A DNA stretch of 64,000 nucleotides from Bacteroides intestinalis (GCF_003464595.1 NZ_QRZF01000003.1:496001-560000); one strand, 5' to 3'. Counted from the stretch's first letter, positions 51,478 to 61,348 are shown. The notes: generated by a model not told the origin, from the letters alone. A program made the numbers and translations.

Positions 51478-51510
51478 TAAAAATGCCTACGGAATCCGTA
51501 GGCATTTTTT
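51478..51510. terminator. Bidirectional terminator after CcsBA
   Basis: AAATGCCTACGG / CCGTAGGCATTT with a 3-nt loop and T-run lies 30 bp after the CcsBA stop. It also faces the DUF2023 gene. Confidence 0.9.
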
Positions 51511-51544
51511 ACAAAAACAACTAACTAAACACATGCAAAGTTAA

Positions 51545-51898
51545 TCAAGCGCACCGGACTTTTCTTTCACAGTACCGTTCGCATTGCGCACATATATCAT
51601 AACCTAACATTGCCCCGAGTATGAAATCTTCTTCGGGAGACAGCTTGTTCAGTGGCTGCCTTACCAAAAGACGGATTGCTTCGATACATTCCTTGCGCCC
51701 AAAGAAAAGATTGATCCTACCGTTTCCTACCGGCTGGATAACATAGCTTATCTTTTGGTCTGTCAGGCGTTTCACGGCAAAAGCTTCATACTTCTTGTTT
51801 GTAGTATAAAGTACCATCTGGCGTACTCCTTTCTTAAATTCGTAGATGTGGTTCAGGAATACTTTCAATTCTACCGGGTTAATGTCAGATATTGTCAT
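51545..51898 (-). CDS. DUF2023-family protein, flavodoxin partner
   Basis: This is a 117-residue protein ([32 protein letters not shown]) of the small DUF2023 family, which I know mainly as the gene following flavodoxin in Bacteroidetes. The C-terminus carries a cysteine group ([16 protein letters not shown]) that could bind metal. It starts 22 bp after the flavodoxin stop, so the two are co-transcribed. The function is unknown. Confidence 0.88.
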   Translation of the reverse strand: MTISDINPVELKVFLNHIYEFKKGVRQMVLYTTNKKYEAFAVKRLTDQKISYVIQPVGNGRINLFFGRKECIEAIRLLVRQPLNKLSPEEDFILGAMLGYDICAQCERYCERKVRCA

Positions 51899-51920
51899 AA
51901 GGCTATGGAATAAGAGAAAA

Positions 51921-52427
51921 TTATGCCAAGTGATTTTTTATGTCGCTCACCCAAGTGTTGATACGTTCTTCCGTCTTATCACTTTCGTTGATGTCATCAA
52001 GAGCGAGTCCGACAAACATACCGTCGATGACGGCAATAGAGGAGGAGAAAGAATAATCTTTTGCAGATACCTTACCAACGATGGTACAACCGGAATCCTT
52101 GATATCTTCGTATATGATACCCATGCCATCGCAGAATGTATCGCAATAAGACTCAGCATCACCACAACCGAACAGGGCAATTGTTTTTTCTTTCAGGTCT
52201 GATTCTTTCAACACTTTAACGCCATCATACCAGTCATCCTGCAATTCACCGTCACCCCAGGTGGAAGTTCCTAAAAGAAGAACTTCGTATTCTTTTACCA
52301 TGTCGGCATTCATTTTGCTGACATCGATTACATCAGATGCGGGAACACCAAGTTTAGAAGCGATTGTTTCGGCAATGCCTTGTGTAGTTCCGGTTGAGGA
52401 ACCATAAAATATTCCTATTTTCTTCAT
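51921..52427 (-). CDS. fldA: Flavodoxin
   Basis: This is a 168-residue long-chain flavodoxin, an FMN electron carrier that replaces ferredoxin when iron is scarce. The FMN-phosphate loop [12 protein letters not shown] lies at residues 9-20, followed by [20 protein letters not shown] (about 50-69) and [18 protein letters not shown]. Its promoter has the TGGGTATTTC motif exactly 21 bp before a TTACTTTG -7-like element, as in the imelysin/cytochrome cluster, which makes iron-responsive control likely. Confidence 0.96.
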   Translation of the reverse strand: MKKIGIFYGSSTGTTQGIAETIASKLGVPASDVIDVSKMNADMVKEYEVLLLGTSTWGDGELQDDWYDGVKVLKESDLKEKTIALFGCGDAESYCDTFCDGMGIIYEDIKDSGCTIVGKVSAKDYSFSSSIAVIDGMFVGLALDDINESDKTEERINTWVSDIKNHLA

Positions 52428-52456
52428 ACTATAAAATGGTTTAATTTGTACGGTTG

Positions 52457-52493
52457 CAAAGTAACGGCATCAGAGGGGTTTATGAAATACCCA
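52457..52493 (-). promoter_or_regulatory. Flavodoxin promoter with the shared TGGGTATTKC motif
   Basis: On the minus strand TGGGTATTTC (core at 52486-52492) is 21 bp upstream of TTACTTTG (52457-52464); the ATG is 29 bp further on. Confidence 0.72.
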
Positions 52494-52547
52494 CAAATAA
52501 TGAAATGTTTCTTTGTAGCTAACCACTTATAGGTATGATGGGTGGGG

Positions 52548-53759
52548 TCAGGTATTTGCTTTACGGTTTTTCTTCAAATCAGGCAAAAACCAGGTAACCA
52601 ATCCGAGTAATGGCATATAAGCGCAGACATTATAAACAGCTTCGATGCCGAACTTATCCGCCATATTTCCCAATACAGCCGAGGCAATACCTGCCACTCC
52701 GAAAGCAAATCCGAAGAATAATCCGGAGATCAGTCCCAGTTTACTGGGTAATAATTCCTGCGCATATAACAGGATGGCGGGGAAAGCAGATGAAAGAATC
52801 AGGCCGACACAGAAACTCATAATAATTGTGGCAAGCAAGCCTACATGAGGCATCAGCATACTGAAAGGTGCGGCACCAAGGATGGAACCCCAGATGACAT
52901 ACTTTCTTCCGATGCGGTCTCCGATAGGACCGCCCATCAGTGTACCGATGGCTGTAGCCACAAGAAACACAAAGAGGTAAAGCTGGGAGTCCTGCACACT
53001 TACTCCGAATTTATCAATCAGATAGAAAGTGTAATAGCTGCTTAAGCTTGCCATATAAATATATTTGGAGAAGATAAGTATCAGCAGAATAGAAATGGAA
53101 AGAATCGTTTTTCCCATAGGCAAAGGCATCTGCATATGAGGTTGCAGGGAAATATGATCACGTTTCATCCGGGTAATGTATCCTTTGTACCATTTGCCGA
53201 CAGGTATCATTACCATGATTGCTATCACTGATAAAATTGCGAATAATGCGATGTTGTGCCTGCCATAAGGTGCTACAATTAAAGCTACCAGTAACGGACC
53301 CAATGATCCTCCCAGGTTTCCACCCACCTGAAACAGGGATTGTGCCAATCCTCTTCTGCCTCCGGAGGCGAGCGAAGTGATGCGGGATGCTTCCGGGTGA
53401 AGTACGGAAGAACCTATACCTATGGTGAATACTGAGAACAATACCCAATAAAGATTCGTGGAAAAGGCCAGATTCAACATCCCCGTCATAGTGAACAACA
53501 TACCCATCGGTAGTGTCCAGGCAAACGGGCGCTTATCAAAAAATAATCCGAATACGGGTTGGAATACCGATGCGGACATCTGATAAACCAGCGTAATCAA
53601 TCCGATTTGTGCAAAACTCAACGTCAAGTCCTCTTTGAAAAGCGGATATGTGGCGGTTATGACGGATTGCAATAAGTCGTTCAGACAATGGGAAATACTT
53701 AATGCGATCAATATCGGATAAGCTATCGAGCTTACCGGGCGTTGTGTATTCTGTTGCAT
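52548..53759 (-). CDS. MFS transporter, fosmidomycin-resistance-like
   Basis: This is a 403-residue transporter with 12 predicted helices. The ATG at 53759 (MQQNTQRPVSSIAYPILIAL) is chosen; a start at 53792 would overlap the -7 element (TACCTTTG near 53793-53800). The wording LSISHCLNDLLQSVITATYPLFKEDL and LVYQMSASVFQPVFG, plus GPIGDRIGRKYVIWGS, fits the Fsr subgroup of MFS exporters. The substrate is unknown. It is divided from the histidine kinase gene by about 50 bp on the same strand. Confidence 0.87.
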   Translation of the reverse strand: MQQNTQRPVSSIAYPILIALSISHCLNDLLQSVITATYPLFKEDLTLSFAQIGLITLVYQMSASVFQPVFGLFFDKRPFAWTLPMGMLFTMTGMLNLAFSTNLYWVLFSVFTIGIGSSVLHPEASRITSLASGGRRGLAQSLFQVGGNLGGSLGPLLVALIVAPYGRHNIALFAILSVIAIMVMIPVGKWYKGYITRMKRDHISLQPHMQMPLPMGKTILSISILLILIFSKYIYMASLSSYYTFYLIDKFGVSVQDSQLYLFVFLVATAIGTLMGGPIGDRIGRKYVIWGSILGAAPFSMLMPHVGLLATIIMSFCVGLILSSAFPAILLYAQELLPSKLGLISGLFFGFAFGVAGIASAVLGNMADKFGIEAVYNVCAYMPLLGLVTWFLPDLKKNRKANT

Positions 53760-53810
53760 GATGGTTGCGTCTCTAATGTAAATCGGGCGCAAAGGTACAA
53801 AATAAAATGA

Positions 53811-56231
53811 TTAATACGGATGAGTAAACCAAAAGCATGAACCTTCGCCTTCGGTTGATTCCACTCCGATTTTTCCTCCCATCTGCGATACTAAACTTTT
53901 GCAGATGGAAAGTCCGAGACCGGTACCCTGTACAAAGGTATTGAGTTTCACAAACCGTTCGAATATGCTGTCGATTTTTTCTTTGGGAATCCCGACGCCT
54001 GTATCACGTACATAGAATTTAATTTCATGGGGGGCTGTCTGTTCATATCCCAAAGCTATAGTGCCTTGCTTTGTAAACTTCAATGCATTGTTTATGAAAT
54101 TGGTTATGACCTGCATGAATCGATTCTTGTCTGTATAAATATGACAATCGGGCATACATTTCTCGAAGACCAGGTCCACAGTTTCCGGTACTTTCATCTC
54201 CATCGATTTGATGATTTTCATGCAGCTTTCGTTTACATCCAGATCGGAACGTACGAAGTCGAATGTTCCGGATTCTATCTTCGAAAGATCGAGAATATCA
54301 GAAACCAGTTGCAGAAGCAATTCATTGTTTGTTTCTACTATTTTGATATATTCCTGGCGTTCTTCCCTGTCGTCTGTTTCTGCCAGCAGACTGGAAAAAC
54401 CAACGATAGAGTTGAGCGGAGTACGTATTTCATGGCTCATGTTGGCAAGGAAAGCAGACTTCAAACGATCCAGTTCTTCGGCTTTGTCACGGGCAATGAT
54501 CAGCTTCTGTTCTGTCTCTTTCAAGGGGGTAATATCATAGTTGATACACAGCATTTCAATAACTCCATCCTGAGGACGATAATCTCTGACCATTACGTTT
54601 ATACTGGTCCACGAATATTTTTCGTTACCTCTGTTGACGCGTACTTCTTTACTTAAACTTGTGGCTTTCCCTTCTTTAACCTGACCTACAAATTGTTTCA
54701 GGACAGCGCAATCTTCCGGGTGCACATGAGAATATACTCCGATAACCTGAGGCATGGGAGTGTTTTCTTTTTCACCTAAATTCCGATACCATGTATCCTG
54801 GGCATACCCGTCTCTTGTCATTACATTAAAATGAGCAAAACCCACTTTGGCATAGTCGCCTATCAGGAGGAATAGATTTTCAAACTCTTGTATTTTGGTG
54901 TATGCACTGGTGGTTTCTGTTGTATCTATATTGATAAACAGGTAATTGCTGAATTGATTCTGCGAATCGTAAAGCAGAGCCACTTTGGTTTGAAGATTGA
55001 TAACATCTTTTCTTCGACTTGTGACGTATCGGTCGATCTTTGAGAAATCATAATTGATCGAGAAGTCCACATTCTCTTTGGCACGTAATTTTTCTTTCAC
55101 GTCTTCGGGAATATTGGGATTCTCAAACAGTGATACCCCCAGTGCTTCTTTCATATCCGCCAAGCCGAATATTTCAAGTTCTTTATCATTCATATCTACC
55201 AGATACCCGTCTTTGTCGTAAAGCTCGATACCTACCGGCAGATTCTTATAAATATTACGAAGAATTTTCTCACTGTGATCCAATGCGCGGCGATCCTCTT
55301 TAGCCTGAAGTTCCGCTTTACGTAATTGGAGGCAAATGCTGATGATGTTTCCTAAAGAAGAAAACCATTGATGGTCGATGTTACTCCAGCTGCGGTGTGT
55401 TCTGACCATATCGATACCCATATATCCCCATACCTTATCTTTGGATAGGAGAGGGACTGCCATTACTGATTTGATGTCTTGCATCTCCAGGGTATCACGG
55501 TAAATCTTTGCTTCGGGTGGCATATCATCCAATGTATTCAGAATGATTGATCTCTTTTCTGAGATTTGGCGATCCCACCAGAGAGAATCATCCCAAGGTA
55601 CATTCTGTAAGAAATCCAGTTCCTGGGATATTCCTTCGGCTGTTGCTTCGTAAATACAACTTTGTACTTTATGTTCCCTGTCTATTTCGATTATATAGGT
55701 GCGGTCCCCTTTGGTTTGTTTAAGGAGATCATTTAATATTTTATTGATAATCTGCGTAATATCATCTGACTGCAGAAAAGCAAGCAATGAATAAGAAAGG
55801 CTGTTTTGTTGATAAAGCAGGCTGTTTACCTGAAGGGAGTCAGTGCTTTCACTCATTTCTCCGGTCTGCTTTTCTATGCATTGCAGATATCCTATCATAT
55901 TTCTGTAACCTTCTTCGTCCGGTTGTTTGAAGCTGATTTTAGAATACACCCATATATCCCCATTTTTTGCCCGGATGGGGAACATCTGCTCATAGGTTTC
56001 TATGTTTGTGAGCGAAAAGTATTCATTCCTGAGTCGCCTCCGATGATCCTCCCGTATTCTTCCGTGAAAATCTTCGAAACTGATCCGGTCGCTTTCAAGT
56101 CCGAGTAAGTCAATTATAAAGTCTGAACAAATATATTGGCGATTCTTCAGGTCCGATTCCCACCAACCCATTTTAGCCATTTGCGCAATCTGGCGATATT
56201 TCTCACAGTCAATATTTGGCTTCTCTTTCAT
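53811..56231 (-). CDS. Orphan PAS-GAF sensor histidine kinase
   Basis: This is an 806-residue soluble histidine kinase. It has an N-terminal PAS domain (about 15-120, [23 protein letters not shown]), a GAF domain (about 155-310, [20 protein letters not shown]) and two further PAS regions (about 325-440 and 450-575). The HisKA dimerisation box is [20 protein letters not shown] (phospho-His about 590), and the HATPase ends with [31 protein letters not shown]. No transmembrane helix, receiver domain or adjacent response regulator is present, so its partner is elsewhere. It probably senses a cytosolic or redox signal. Confidence 0.92.
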   Translation of the reverse strand: MKEKPNIDCEKYRQIAQMAKMGWWESDLKNRQYICSDFIIDLLGLESDRISFEDFHGRIREDHRRRLRNEYFSLTNIETYEQMFPIRAKNGDIWVYSKISFKQPDEEGYRNMIGYLQCIEKQTGEMSESTDSLQVNSLLYQQNSLSYSLLAFLQSDDITQIINKILNDLLKQTKGDRTYIIEIDREHKVQSCIYEATAEGISQELDFLQNVPWDDSLWWDRQISEKRSIILNTLDDMPPEAKIYRDTLEMQDIKSVMAVPLLSKDKVWGYMGIDMVRTHRSWSNIDHQWFSSLGNIISICLQLRKAELQAKEDRRALDHSEKILRNIYKNLPVGIELYDKDGYLVDMNDKELEIFGLADMKEALGVSLFENPNIPEDVKEKLRAKENVDFSINYDFSKIDRYVTSRRKDVINLQTKVALLYDSQNQFSNYLFINIDTTETTSAYTKIQEFENLFLLIGDYAKVGFAHFNVMTRDGYAQDTWYRNLGEKENTPMPQVIGVYSHVHPEDCAVLKQFVGQVKEGKATSLSKEVRVNRGNEKYSWTSINVMVRDYRPQDGVIEMLCINYDITPLKETEQKLIIARDKAEELDRLKSAFLANMSHEIRTPLNSIVGFSSLLAETDDREERQEYIKIVETNNELLLQLVSDILDLSKIESGTFDFVRSDLDVNESCMKIIKSMEMKVPETVDLVFEKCMPDCHIYTDKNRFMQVITNFINNALKFTKQGTIALGYEQTAPHEIKFYVRDTGVGIPKEKIDSIFERFVKLNTFVQGTGLGLSICKSLVSQMGGKIGVESTEGEGSCFWFTHPY

Positions 56232-56333
56232 ACATCTTTTTGCTCCTGTTTTCTATTCTTTATTAAAATCTCAGTGGGCAAATATAGAGATAACTTTTAT
56301 ATTTTGAGGGTTTTGTTGTCAAAAGAATGCTTT

Positions 56334-56798
56334 TTACTGTCGGAATCGATAGGTAATATCATCCATTTTGTCCTGTGTAATCTTGTAAAGCCGCTGGTTG
56401 GTATGTTCGGACTTCAGGCCGCCGCGACTTTCCATATAGGGCCCGAGTTTGATATATTGGAAATTCTGTATAGGGAATTCTGCAGGTAATTCCGGTTTTC
56501 CGGAATACCAGCCTACTTTCACCGGAGCGATCTGCTGCCTTTGTAGGAAATCTGCGAAATATGCTACATCATAAGGATCCGCATCTCCGCCCATAAAGCA
56601 AACACACGTAACAGCCTTTCCATACTTTTGCAAAAGTATGGAAAGGTTTTCTTCTGTCAATGGCTCTCCGACATTTTGTTGGAGATAAGGACTGTGGCAA
56701 CCTTTGCACCTGTTCGGGCAATTGGACAGGTTGATTGCCAATGTCACTTCATCCGGTATCTCCTGGAAAACAATGTCGTAATCAGTGTACTTCAGCAT
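56334..56798 (-). CDS. nrdG: Anaerobic ribonucleotide reductase activating protein NrdG
   Basis: This 154-residue radical-SAM enzyme makes the glycyl radical on NrdD. The [4Fe-4S] motif is CPNRCKGC (C-x3-C-x2-C, residues about 28-35), followed by HSPYLQQ, with GGD in CFMGGDADPYD. Its start overlaps the end of nrdD by 17 bp, so the two are translated together under the upstream cobalamin riboswitch. Confidence 0.95.
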   Translation of the reverse strand: MLKYTDYDIVFQEIPDEVTLAINLSNCPNRCKGCHSPYLQQNVGEPLTEENLSILLQKYGKAVTCVCFMGGDADPYDVAYFADFLQRQQIAPVKVGWYSGKPELPAEFPIQNFQYIKLGPYMESRGGLKSEHTNQRLYKITQDKMDDITYRFRQ

Positions 56799-58875
56799 AA
56801 TATCTTCGGGCAGCCTCCTTTTGCCGGGCTTGAGAGAAATTGCTGATTCGCTTCATATAGCCGATGACGCGGGTCAGATAGTCCACGTTTTGGCTATGAC
56901 ATTCCGGACACTCTTTCAAGTATCTTTTGTCAATGTGGTTGCATTCGTTGCAAACCGTGTTAGGTATATTGAAAGTAAAGTAATTGCAGCCCTCAGTGGC
57001 GGCTACCCGAAGTAATTGTCTGTATTGCTTTTTGCTTAGATGTTCTTCCAAATTCATATGGAGTGCCGAACCACCCGTTAGATGCTCTATATACCTGTGT
57101 CCATGCATACGGAACTTATCAATGACGTTCAGCGACTCATCCTCTACAATGTAGAAATAGCTGTTATAGCACTCGCGGAATGTCTGGAAACCGGCTTCTT
57201 TGTCCCATTTGGCATGTTTCACACCTACATTTTCAGCCGGTATCATTTCGCAGTTAAAGAGTATATCTTTCGTGCGGTATTTCTTATTGTATTTTTCAAC
57301 TATTCCCAAAATTTCCTGTACAAAAGCTTCATATTTAGGATTATCGTTGATTTCAATACCCATGAATTGAGCAGCTTCCACCAGCCCGTTTACACCGATT
57401 GTCAGGTATTGGCGTCCCATATTGATGTATCCGGCATCGAACAAGGGGAGCATGCCTTTGCTTTGCAGATTCTTTAAATTCTCATTATAGGCCAACTGTA
57501 CTTTGTGTACCAGATCTACTACCTCTTCAAGGAAGAAATGATAAAGCAATCCGGATTTTACAGCGTGCTGGATACAACGGTTCAGGTTGATAGTCAACAC
57601 ACTTTTTGAACCGGTAGATACACCGCCAGCTCCCAAGGTATAGCTGAATCCATTATCCTGTATTTCATTACGCAACCGGCAGCAACTACTCAGTGAGTCG
57701 GCATTATCACTCATGTATGTAAAGAAAGAGTGTCCTTCCGCATACATTTCAGCAGTGAAGTTACCATATTCTTTATCCAGAACATCTCCGTCTTTGGTCA
57801 GCAATGCCATTGTCTCCACGGGAAAGGTAAGAACGGCTTTGGTACGTTCCTTATTGAACCATTTCATAAAACGCTTTTGCAACCAGCTCAATGATTCCCA
57901 ATGGGGAGCGTTTCCGTCAGGGAAGACGAAATGTTCGAAAAGACTATTGAAATAGTACTGATCATAGTAAGCCACATTCCAGAATACTGCCTGGAAATTC
58001 CGGGCACCCGTAGGCTGATTGATGGAGTACACGATTTGCTCGAAACAATCAGTAATTATTTTATCTATGGTCCTTTGTTTGGTGGAAAGGTCAGCAAGCT
58101 GTTCCGGATGTTTGTAGTAATCCTCTCCGAATTCTTTTTCTATGAAATAATTCATATACATCAGAAACTCTGGTGTGGCGCAGGCACCGCTGAGCATGCT
58201 CGATACGATGAATACCATATTGATAAATCCTCCACAGAAAGACTTTAGATTGGTGGGGGCGGTGGAGTTACCTCCTATGGATGCGGTTCCGCTTATCAGC
58301 CACGGATACATGGTGATACTTGCACAATAATTGGCAAGATTGGTCTCATCATTTTTGTATATGAAGTGTTGATTCAGCAAGTCAATATAGCGGTCTGAAA
58401 GTTCTTTGCCATACATATCTTTTAGGCGGTCGGTCAGCAAACGGCGGTTCAGGCGGATAAAGTTCGATTTGGGGAGTTCACCTATCAGAGTGGCTATGTT
58501 TTTATTCTCTACATTGGCATTAGCATCATACTTGCTACCGGTGGCGGGGTTGGATGCATCACAGTAGTCCATCAGGAAACGGAGCTTGTCACGTACCTCC
58601 CGGTCTTCCAGATGCTTTTGTCTATATAGCATGAATGCTTTGGCCACACTGTAATAATGTTCGGCCATCAAGGCTACCTCTACCTGATTCTGAATATCTT
58701 CCACGCTGGTTCCATCACTGATACTCACGCGGCTGAGTATATTGGTGATGACGTCTTGCGTGGCAAAACTACCTACCGATAAAAAGGCTTTACTAATTGC
58801 ATTCTTGATCTTATCAAGTGAAAATGCTTCTTTCTTCCCATCTCTTTTGACGATGAATGTCTCCGAATTGATCAT
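56782..58875 (-). CDS. nrdD: Anaerobic class III ribonucleotide reductase NrdD
   Basis: This is a 697-residue glycyl-radical enzyme that makes deoxyribonucleotides without oxygen and without B12. An N-terminal ATP-cone (about 5-95, FIVKRDGKKEAFSLDKIKNAISKAF) comes first. The Zn site is CNECNH...CPECH (about 640-660), and the radical glycine lies in RVIGYM (about 673). It is unusual only in its control: a long leader (about 340 nt) contains a cobalamin riboswitch, so cobalamin should reduce its expression. That makes sense if the cell has a B12-dependent class II reductase elsewhere. Confidence 0.96.
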   Translation of the reverse strand: MINSETFIVKRDGKKEAFSLDKIKNAISKAFLSVGSFATQDVITNILSRVSISDGTSVEDIQNQVEVALMAEHYYSVAKAFMLYRQKHLEDREVRDKLRFLMDYCDASNPATGSKYDANANVENKNIATLIGELPKSNFIRLNRRLLTDRLKDMYGKELSDRYIDLLNQHFIYKNDETNLANYCASITMYPWLISGTASIGGNSTAPTNLKSFCGGFINMVFIVSSMLSGACATPEFLMYMNYFIEKEFGEDYYKHPEQLADLSTKQRTIDKIITDCFEQIVYSINQPTGARNFQAVFWNVAYYDQYYFNSLFEHFVFPDGNAPHWESLSWLQKRFMKWFNKERTKAVLTFPVETMALLTKDGDVLDKEYGNFTAEMYAEGHSFFTYMSDNADSLSSCCRLRNEIQDNGFSYTLGAGGVSTGSKSVLTINLNRCIQHAVKSGLLYHFFLEEVVDLVHKVQLAYNENLKNLQSKGMLPLFDAGYINMGRQYLTIGVNGLVEAAQFMGIEINDNPKYEAFVQEILGIVEKYNKKYRTKDILFNCEMIPAENVGVKHAKWDKEAGFQTFRECYNSYFYIVEDESLNVIDKFRMHGHRYIEHLTGGSALHMNLEEHLSKKQYRQLLRVAATEGCNYFTFNIPNTVCNECNHIDKRYLKECPECHSQNVDYLTRVIGYMKRISNFSQARQKEAARRYYAEVH

Positions 58876-59016
58876 ACCTGTAATTTAAGATTTAACAAAC
58901 TATTCTTTTTTGTTTAGCTGTGCAAACATACGGGCATGCGAGAAGATAGAGTAATAAAATGAATCTTGAAGGATACGTTCTATTGCTTTTTCACCCGAAA
59001 GCCTGAATGTTTGTGG

Positions 59017-59213
59017 ATGTCGGCAGGTCTTCTGACTTGTTTCCGTTGTGGCGCCTTCCCGGTCTTTACAGGACCAGTGGCTCAAGAATGCCACAATCTT
59101 TTCTCCGGAATAAATGGGGAGATGAAACTTACAGCTACGGGGATAGTCCCTGATTTTCACAGGATTCCCTTTTAATCCCGTTTCACGTTTGCAGTGATTC
59201 GGAAACCGTTATC
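59017..59213 (-). ncRNA. Cobalamin riboswitch upstream of nrdDG
   Basis: Read on the minus strand, the aptamer contains AAAAGGGAATCCTGTGAAAATC near 59180-59160, then GGGACTATCCCCGTAGCTGT, the central helices GCCACTGG and GGGAAGGCGCC, and the B12 box GTCAGAAGACCTGCC (59022-59036). These are the conserved segments of the cobalamin (AdoCbl) class. The -7 element TAACTTTG lies at 59219-59226. The expression platform between 59017 and 58876 is not resolved. Confidence 0.92.
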
Positions 59214-59218
59214 GCTGA

Positions 59219-59226
59219 CAAAGTTA
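59219..59226 (-). promoter_or_regulatory. -7 promoter element of the nrdDG transcript
   Basis: The minus strand reads TAACTTTG, an exact TAnnTTTG match just ahead of the riboswitch. Confidence 0.6.
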
Positions 59227-59318
59227 GAAATAAAATCTATAATCCAACAGATGATAGGAAAAAATATTCCCGGCTTACATTTTTTGTTTTAAAAGATATG
59301 TTCAATGATAATTTCCAC

Positions 59319-59326
59319 TATCTTTA
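59319..59326 (+). promoter_or_regulatory. -7-like promoter element of the plus-strand riboswitch transcript
   Basis: TATCTTTA differs from TAnnTTTG only in the last base and lies immediately before the aptamer. Confidence 0.45.
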
Positions 59327-59331
59327 CCCCG

Positions 59332-59512
59332 AATTGGTTTCGGATGAACTATTCCATCATTCGGATTAAAAGGGAATCGGGTGTAAATCCCGGACAGTCC
59401 CGCTGCTGTGAAGCTCCATAACTTTCTGATAAATACTTTAGCCACTGGCTGTGAATTAGAGGTCGGGAAGGAATCAGAAAGGGAGTCAGTCAGAAGACCT
59501 GCCATTCGTTAA
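59332..59512 (+). ncRNA. Cobalamin riboswitch on the plus strand, now upstream of gene remnants
   Basis: The aptamer has AAAAGGGAATCGGGTGTAAATC (about 59367-59388), GGACAGTCCCGCTGCTGTGA, GCCACTGG (59440-59447), GGTCGGGAAGG and the B12 box GTCAGAAGACCTGCC (59488-59502). It appears intact. The first reading frame after it is a 22-codon remnant at 59587, so the gene it used to control has been lost. Confidence 0.92.
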
Positions 59513-59586
59513 AGGTTGTTTCTACTCGTGGGATTAGGGAAACAGTACGAAAATATAATTGTTTTAATTTAATTAATGCGAAAGGG

Positions 59587-59655
59587 ATGCCTATGGAGAA
59601 GGTATGTCCGTGTTGTGGTGCGACCTTTGAGTGTATGCACGATCAGATTTTGTAG
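59587..59655 (+). pseudogene. Truncated cysteine-rich CWC-like protein behind the riboswitch
   Basis: The 22-codon frame reads MPMEKVCPCCGATFECMHDQ and ends after two more residues at TAG. CPxCG...FEC...D-I is the start of Cys-rich CWC proteins, which normally continue with another cysteine cluster. The sequence then joins directly to a biotin-carboxylase fragment, so a deletion probably fused two genes. The CWC assignment rests on one short motif. Confidence 0.55.
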
Positions 59656-59920
59656 CACGAAGCGGATGCCATTCACCCCGGATATGGCTTTTTATCTGAG
59701 AATGCTGATTTTGCCCGCCGCTGTAAGGAAGAGGGTATTATTTTATCGGTCCTTCTGCCGAAACAATGGAAGCGATGGGAGATAAAATCTCGGCCCGTAA
59801 ACACATGATTGCTGCCGGTGTACCGGTAGTTCCCGGTACGGAAGAGCCGTTGCAAAGTGCTGAAGAGACTGTGCGGTGTGTAATAGAATAGGGTATCCTG
59901 TGATGCTGAATATGATAAAA
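59656..59920 (+). pseudogene. Biotin carboxylase (AccC-type) fragment, frameshifted
   Basis: Conceptual translation gives [28 protein letters not shown], then after a one-base deletion near 59738, [40 protein letters not shown], a stop, and GYPVML. This is about 85 residues of the N-terminal biotin-carboxylase domain of acetyl- or propionyl-CoA carboxylases. The rest of the gene (about 400 residues) is gone. It lies between the CWC remnant and a damaged transporter gene. Confidence 0.85.
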
Positions 59921-59938
59921 TTATATATGCTTTAATTT

Positions 59939-61301
59939 ATGGAACTATTGAAAAACCTTTTTGAAGGATATCCGGATCTTTGGGGTGGAGGAGTAGCTCA
60001 TTCCGTCCTGATCCTTTCGCTTGTGATAGCATTTGGTATCATGCTGGCAAAAATCAAAGTTGCAGGAGTTTCATTGGGTATCACGTGGATACTTTTTGTA
60101 GGTATCGTGTTCGGACATTTTAATATGACTCTGAATGAACATTTGCTTCATTTTATGAAGGAATTCGGATTGATATTGTTTGTTTACTCCATTGGTTTGC
60201 AGGTGGGACCCGGTTTTTTCTCTGCCTTTAAGAAGGGGGGACTTACTTTGAATCTGCTTGCCATGCTGGTTGTTTTTTTAGGAGTAGTCATTACTATAAT
60301 ATTGCATTTTGTTACAGGTACTCCTATCACTACCATGGTCGGCATTCTTTCCGGTGCAGTGACCAATACACCTGGTCTTGGAGCTGCCCAACAGGCAAAC
60401 AGTGATCTGAATGGTATAGATGCACCTGAGATAGCATTGGGATATGCAGTTGCTTATCCGCTGGGTGTGGTCGGTATAATCTTGTCTTTAATAGCTCTGA
60501 AATATATCTTACGTATCAATACTAAGACAGAAGAGGCGGAAGCTGAACGTGGTTTGGGACATATACAGGAACTCACAGTGCGTCCTATTTCGTTTGAAAT
60601 TCGTAATGAAGCTATCGATGGGAAAAAGATAAAAGATATACGTCCGTTGATGAACCGCGATTTTGTGATTTCGCGCGTGCAGTATAATGACGGACAAAAA
60701 ATAGAGTTGGTAAATTCTGATACGGTATTGCATCTGCGTGATAAAATTTTGGTTATCTCTACTCCTAAAGATATTGAAGCAATTAGTGTCTTCTTCGGTA
60801 AGCAGATTGATATGCAATGGGAACAGCTGGACAAAAAACTGATTTCCCGTCGTATTCTGATAACAAAACCGGAACTGAATGGAAAGATGCTTTCCCAGTT
60901 GAAGATACGTAATAATTTCGGAGCCAGTATCACACGCGTGAATCGTTCGGGAGTGGATCTGGTTGCTGCACCGCAATTGCAATTGCAGATGGGGGACCGT
61001 GTCACTATTGTGGGTAGCGAGTTGGCAGTCAGTCATGCAGAAAAAGTACTGGGAAATTCAATGAAACGTTTGGATCATCCCAATCTGATTCCTATATTCT
61101 TGGGCATAGCATTGGGATGCATCCTGGGTAGTACACCTTTCGTATTTCCGGGTATTCCACAGCCTGTAAAGTTAGGATTGGCGGGTGGCTAATGATCTAA
61201 CCTCGTGTGATGCTCCTGCGGTGGGATATGCCACTGTTTATCCGCTCACCATGTTTTTACGTGTGCTTACTGCACAAATACTGATACTTGCATTAGCTTA
61301 A
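59939..61301 (+). pseudogene. AspT/YidE-type putative transporter with internal deletion
   Basis: The open frame runs 417 codons from MELLKNLFEGYPDLWGGGVAHS through an N-terminal membrane domain (GAVTNTPGLGAAQQANSDLNG) and two TrkA_C (RCK_C-like) regulatory domains (about 205-370). It then stops soon after [14 protein letters not shown] (TAA at 61190). Directly after, in the +1 frame, [20 protein letters not shown] and [16 protein letters not shown] appear, the normal C-terminus of this family (about 550 residues). Roughly 130 codons of the second membrane domain are missing and the frame is shifted. The product is probably not functional. The duplicated TNTPGLGAA-type motif of the second half is the part lost. 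Confidence 0.85.
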
Positions 61302-61348
61302 TTCCTAAACTTTAATTGAATCAAACATTTTCTCTTTTAGCTTGTTCT

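Larger units (their letters stand above)
58876..59586. other. 711-bp control region with two divergent cobalamin riboswitches
   Basis: No gene is seen here. It contains the nrdD leader and riboswitch (59017-59213, minus), two divergent promoters (minus CTAACTTTG-type element at 59219-59226; plus TATCTTTA at 59319-59326) and the plus-strand riboswitch (59332-59512). Confidence 0.8.

Noticed and set aside
61190..61301. Short separate gene after the AspT-type transporter
   Set aside because: The residues continue the family's C-terminus in another frame, so this is the tail of the damaged transporter and not a new gene.
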